A stretch of DNA of 64,000 nt from Henckelia pumila (lineage: Eukaryota; Streptophyta; Magnoliopsida; Lamiales; Gesneriaceae): contig NC_133121.1 of the NCBI RefSeq assembly GCF_033568475.1, positions 8,246,001 through 8,310,000 of the forward strand. The letters run 5' to 3'. Under the pieces are notes generated by a model. That model did not search any database, was not told the origin of the DNA, and was given only the letters and a program-made list of their open reading frames with translations. A program made the position numbers and the translations under genes. Below, piece by piece: positions 60,258 to 64,000 of this stretch. How positions within the stretch are numbered: position 1 is the stretch's first letter; each line of letters begins with the position of its first letter.

Positions 60258-60334
60258 ATTAATAATTCTCTCAGCCATGAGAGCTGGAGAATACGAAATG
60301 CCTGCACTCAAGAACCGGCTTGCAAGGCAATTAA

Positions 60335-60658
60335 TTAGTATTTGCATATATCATAGAGTTGTATTTTACTTGAGTCGAATAGTTGATCGTTCTCACGTAT
60401 AAATCTCCTAAATAATTAGGAAGATTGAGACCAGGAGAACGCCCCTCAGCATCGCTGCATGTTAAATTCAAGGCATAGTCGCAATCGTTTTGATTTTGGC
60501 CTTGTAACGTCTGGAACGGATACTGTATAGGGCAAGCTATATATTGTTTCCGCAGACTGAAGCAGGGCAATCTTTCTAATGGAACGAACAATGGGGAAGA
60601 TGAAGAGAAAAAGAAATGGGATTGCTAAAATCTGAACTGTTATACCTAGAGAGGACAT
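60335..60658 (-). pseudogene. Fragment of a WAK/LRK10L-type receptor kinase N-terminus
   Basis: Minus strand. Met at 60658 begins a hydrophobic signal peptide (MSSLGITVQILAIPFLFLFI). A second frame carries a cysteine-rich galacturonan-binding pattern: YPFQTLQGQNQNDCDYALNL, TCSDAEG, LYVRTINYSTQ. A third frame between them reads DCPASVCGN, the usual CGN block. So the domain is spread over three frames, and the frame shifts at least twice. No transmembrane or kinase part follows. It is a decayed 5' exon of a GUB_WAK_bind receptor-like kinase gene. Confidence 0.7.
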
Positions 60659-61598
60659 GATCGATCATGAGAATTCTGTTAAATTAAAGAGCTCGTATAT
60701 ATGTCAACTCATGTTTTTCTAGCAAATTAATTAGGTGGCGCTGAATTACGTACGAGCTGCATGTTGGTAGGAAATGATAAAATGCAGGTGTAGTGTATCT
60801 AGTGAAAGTGAGATGCGAATGAGCCTTTGATTTGTTCATATGATGCATTGCCCCATACCTAGCTATTGATCACACGCACAGCACACGTTTTCTTTGTAAT
60901 TAATGATAATAGTATTATAAGTGCGTGCATGAGACCGAGTTATATAATAAAATTAGGAAGGATATACTTGTACATTCTCTTTTTTTAATCAAAACAAACA
61001 AATGATGAAAAAGGTTTTTTTTTTTTTTAAATGAGGTTTTCATAAATAATAGTAAAGGGGAAAAAGTGGATTTTTTTAAAAAAAAATTGGTGTTTTTTTA
61101 ATAGTATATTCTAATTCTTTTTTTTTTCTTTAAAATATTTTTCCTCCTTTTTTGTCTTGTCAATTTTTCTTCATAATTTCTTTTGTTATATATTTTTGTA
61201 CTATATACTAATGATTACGTCTTAGAGGAACTACTTTCGTGATTTTAATAGTGAGCAAAAATTATTTACTACTTTTTTTTTTTTTTTGAACCAGTGACGT
61301 TACTATATGTAGTATAACTATTAACTTTCATATTTACCTTTTCAATTTAAAAATAACTGAAAAAAATTGAACCCTGTATATTATTCAATTTCTCCCCTCC
61401 CATATTGTAAATTAAAAAAAAAATTGAATGGGAAAAAAAAAGAGAAAAATAGATGAGTTGAATGTGTGGAAAGAGGAAGAAAGGAAAAGGAGTAAAAATG
61501 ACACATAAAACAAACGTTTTATTTTCACAACAAAAGAGAGAAACAAAAAATCCAAAAAAGAACAGGGAAACAAAAAGCCCAAAAAGTGGAGGAAAAAA
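60659..61598. other. Intergenic sequence, no gene recognised
   Basis: This is the upstream flank of the WAK-like fragment, then AT-rich DNA with poly-T and poly-A runs. Confidence 0.5.
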
Positions 61599-61911
61599 AT
61601 TTTGGTCCCGTTATTTGTTTTTTTTTCTTTCCACTTTTGTTTTTGTTAACGGTGAATTTTTATTTTCAATTCTGTAATTTGCATGTTTTTTTTTTCATTT
61701 TTGGTTTTGAACTTGTAGTTATTTTTATTATCTTTTTTATCGCTTATAAAAGGATCGAAAATAAAAAAAAATGTTAAAAAATGAAAAAGGAAAACAATAC
61801 ATAAGTTAGAAGACTAAAAATAAAAATTTACCGTGACAGGACCAACAATGAAAAAACATGCAAAGTTTCGGAAATGGAAATACAAATTTACCGTTAATTA
61901 ACATGACCAAT
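61599..61911. mobile_element. Foldback MITE-like repeat
   Basis: The left arm has TTTGGTCCCGTTA, then GTTAACGGTGAATTTTTATT and TTTGCATGTTTTTT. The right arm reverse-complements to TTGGTCATGTTA, TTAACGGTAAATTTGTATTT and TTTGCATGTTTTTT. It is non-coding and its edges are approximate. Confidence 0.6.
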
Positions 61912-61934
61912 TTTTTTTTAAAAATGCAAATAAA

Positions 61935-62010
61935 AAGATAAAAAAAAATGTAGTTCTCCCAATTTAATGTGAGTGTCCAACCATCTGAGCCACACACCTG
62001 ACCTAATTAT
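61935..62010 (-). mobile_element. tRNA-like SINE head fragment
   Basis: On the minus strand GTGTGGCTCAGATGGTTGGAC is a good Pol III A box context, followed by TTGGGAGAACTACA. The expected B box is missing because the foldback element begins there. This suggests a truncated tRNA-derived SINE. It is weak evidence on its own. Confidence 0.35.
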
Positions 62011-62419
62011 TAATTAACTTAATACTAAAAAATTGTACATTTTTTAAGGACTTCGTATAGATCCGCCCCTTGCACAACACCTCTAGTGTGGGATCCTCAC
62101 AATAAGAGATACATGGATTCCCATTATGTCCTAATCTTAGTTAAATGAAATATTTTCTAAAAAGGAAATAAATTACCGGGCTAGCGATAGCAGACGACCA
62201 AAAATGAGTTTAGCTTCGATTTATTGTGCGTGTGTGAGCATGGTCCACGTCTTTGAAAATATACATATGCATGAACTTGATTGTAATTTAATCTCAATTG
62301 TCCCCCAATCACTTTTCATTGCCGCAAATGCCACCCATTAGCCCCACACAAGTTGGTTTTTCGCAATTGACACAATAGAATCTGTGAAAATATCTACGAA
62401 ATTGTAAATATCATGAGAA

Positions 62420-62461
<42 letters not shown>

Positions 62462-62970
62462 CATAATTATCTTGATTTATGAGATATTATGTTACGAGGA
62501 TACTTATTGGGACTTGGGGTTTTGATAAATATGTTTTTTTTTTATTTTTTTAATATGTTGGGCATGTATTATGTATATATGATAATGAACCTAGCTAGTA
62601 ATTAAATATTTTTCTCTATATATGTATCCTATTGTGCATGTGGGAGCCATCTAACAGTCGATAACTCAAATGTTACGCCGGTTGTTGTTGAATTTTTCAG
62701 TCATTAGTTTGCAATGAACTGGCTTTATTTTGTCAGTATTTAAAAATATCTCTCAAGACAAGTCACGATATTTTTTTTTTCAACAACGAACGTACGTACA
62801 CAATTTATTGAACCACAAAGTGTTCGAACACTTAATTGCACCGCCGGACAAGGGAGTATGTATTAATTGAGAAACGGATGAAACAAGCAATTTAGACGGT
62901 GTCCGCCGGTGTTTTTCCCATAAAACAATCGCTATAGGAAAGAATATTATTGTTGTGTGAGTGATGAATA

Positions 62971-63035
<65 letters not shown>

Positions 63036-63138
63036 TGTGTACGTGCATGGAGAAGAATGTGTTTTTACAATCGTTGTTGTTAATATTATATATAAGTTAA
63101 ATATACAATAGTACCCCTTCCTCATTGGATTAAGTGGG

Positions 63139-63180
<42 letters not shown>

Positions 63181-63730
63181 TTCACAAGTTTTCTAGCTAG
63201 GGGGGAAAAAGTTGGCTCCAAACCATATGATCAGCTCGTTTGAAGATAGTTAGAATTGGTCTACCATTTCTTAGGAGTCAATTGTTGTCCTTACTAGCAA
63301 GTTCTGGTCGAGTCCACTGTTTTTGTATATTCTTTCCTATTTTAAGTAAGAGTAAATAGCTAAATATAATAGAACTTGGAAAAAGATATATAAGACCCTA
63401 ATGCTCAATTGGAAGGGTTCACAATTGATTCAATAAGCAGTCGACATCCATAAAAATATATGAATCCGACATAACCAAATTAAAATTTGACCATGAATGT
63501 ATATATAATGTGCAACTATGCCAGCATGCCATCAAAATTTGTTTTTCCAACTATCATTTAATAATGTTAGAAAACAACGCTGATATTATTTTTCTCATTA
63601 ATTAAGGAATTAAATTCAGGGCAAATGATTTACACATGAAAAAAATCAAAAATTCGAAAGAAAAAGACAAAAGACAACATCAAGACTTTAGAACATCCTC
63701 CCGCCATATCATTTAATTTGGCCGACTTAA
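62011..63730. other. Intergenic sequence with three (TA)n arrays
   Basis: No gene. (TA)n arrays lie at about 62424-62458, 62975-63032 and 63139-63175. The 105 bp between the last two is not a hairpin, unlike the elements at 42.7-43.6 kb. Confidence 0.6.
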
Positions 63731-63844
63731 GTAATGTTGGAGATGATTTTTAGAAAACACTTATCAGCTTTTTCTTAAAAAAAATTAAAATTTTATGAAG
63801 AAAAAGCTGAAAAATATTTTTAAAAAGCTCTCTCGAATACTACA
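63731..63844. mobile_element. Short hairpin MITE (GTGTTTGAGAG family), copy 2
   Basis: The left arm has GTAATGTTGGAGATGATTTT and TTATCAGCTTTTTCTTA. The right arm reverse-complements to GTAGTATTCGAGAGAGCTTT and TTTTCAGCTTTTTCTTC. Layout and size match 6377-6499. It is older, as the arms differ more. Confidence 0.6.
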
Positions 63845-64000
63845 TTAACTTATCTTGAAATTTGATGTCTGCATAATTATTAATGGCCCTGTACATTGTT
63901 TTTACGAATGCAATCGGGACACACCAGAATGTGCATTTTAGTCACTGAATTTTCGGCTCATAAATTCAGCTCACTTAACCTTCAACTATTTTTTTTCAAA

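Larger units (their letters stand above)
54470..60330 (+). pseudogene. Unrecognised host coding fragment split by two DNA elements
   Basis: 54470-54759 encodes about 97 residues of protein-like sequence (MTEIIHDERRDLSAQ, VPLIHVKVYITSPS, ETRIDTLTITLQ, TVKSLELKFPRG). A hAT-like element then follows. Leaving out that element and one copy of its 8-bp duplication, the frame runs on at 60038 as QPTNVRVVITLI. A second small element (60076-60257) interrupts there, and the frame resumes after it as ILSAMRAGEYEMPAL. The frame is kept across both sites, so this was a coding exon before the insertions. I do not recognise the family. The minus strand is also open here, so the coding strand is likely but not certain. 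It is no longer functional. Confidence 0.5.

Noticed and set aside
63033-63138. Sequence between two (TA)n arrays as another TA-targeting hairpin element
   Set aside because: Its ends are not complementary, so it does not fit the hairpin group.
1-64000. CRISPR arrays, bacterial operons or a prokaryotic defence system
   Set aside because: Introns, plant gene families and plant transposons show nuclear plant DNA. No regular spaced repeat array is present.

Overview
This is AT-rich nuclear DNA of a flowering plant. Long AT-rich intergenic stretches, GT-AG introns, plant-only gene families and dense miniature transposons all fit a eudicot. An intact NFP/NFR5-type LysM receptor argues for a lineage that still forms arbuscular mycorrhiza, so not Brassicaceae. 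An asterid is my guess, but the sequence alone does not prove it.

Five host genes look whole. (1) 7152-8978 (+) is an intronless NFP/NFR5-like LysM receptor pseudokinase. (2) 10127-11424 (-) is a four-exon, two-B3-domain (REM/VRN1-like) DNA-binding protein. (3) 17382-19872 (+) is a twelve-exon PQ-loop membrane transporter of the lysosomal/vacuolar basic amino acid type. (4) 30449-31357 (+) is an intronless ELO-like fatty acid elongase homologue of the clade without the HxxHH box. (5) 36124-37809 (-) is a two-exon mitochondrial calcium uniporter (MCU) with the WDxxEP pore motif. They belong to unrelated pathways and form no functional cluster.

The rest is mostly mobile DNA. 20676-23935 is a three-level nest: a LINE 3' fragment is split by a Mutator-like element with a 10-bp target duplication, and that element is split by a long-inverted-repeat (foldback) Mutator-like element with its own 10-bp duplication. 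38448-44368 is a tandem duplication of about 2.7-3.2 kb. Its copies carry different later insertions, including a Tourist/PIF-like MITE with an empty site in the sister copy, and a cluster of hairpin MITEs sitting inside (TA)n microsatellites. 47977-54299 is a fossil Ty1/copia element. It abuts a truncated RING-H2 gene fragment. 54760-60029 is a hAT-like element (8-bp duplication) that holds a fossil Ty3/gypsy element (55197-59934). The hAT-like element itself interrupts an unrecognised coding sequence, which is also interrupted by a 182-bp hAT-type MITE. A broken fragment of a WAK/LRK10L-type receptor N-terminus lies at 60335-60658 (-).

Smaller foldback elements of at least three families recur across the window. 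Exon borders were read by eye from splice signals and frame, without transcript support. Element borders rest on target duplications where these are stated.
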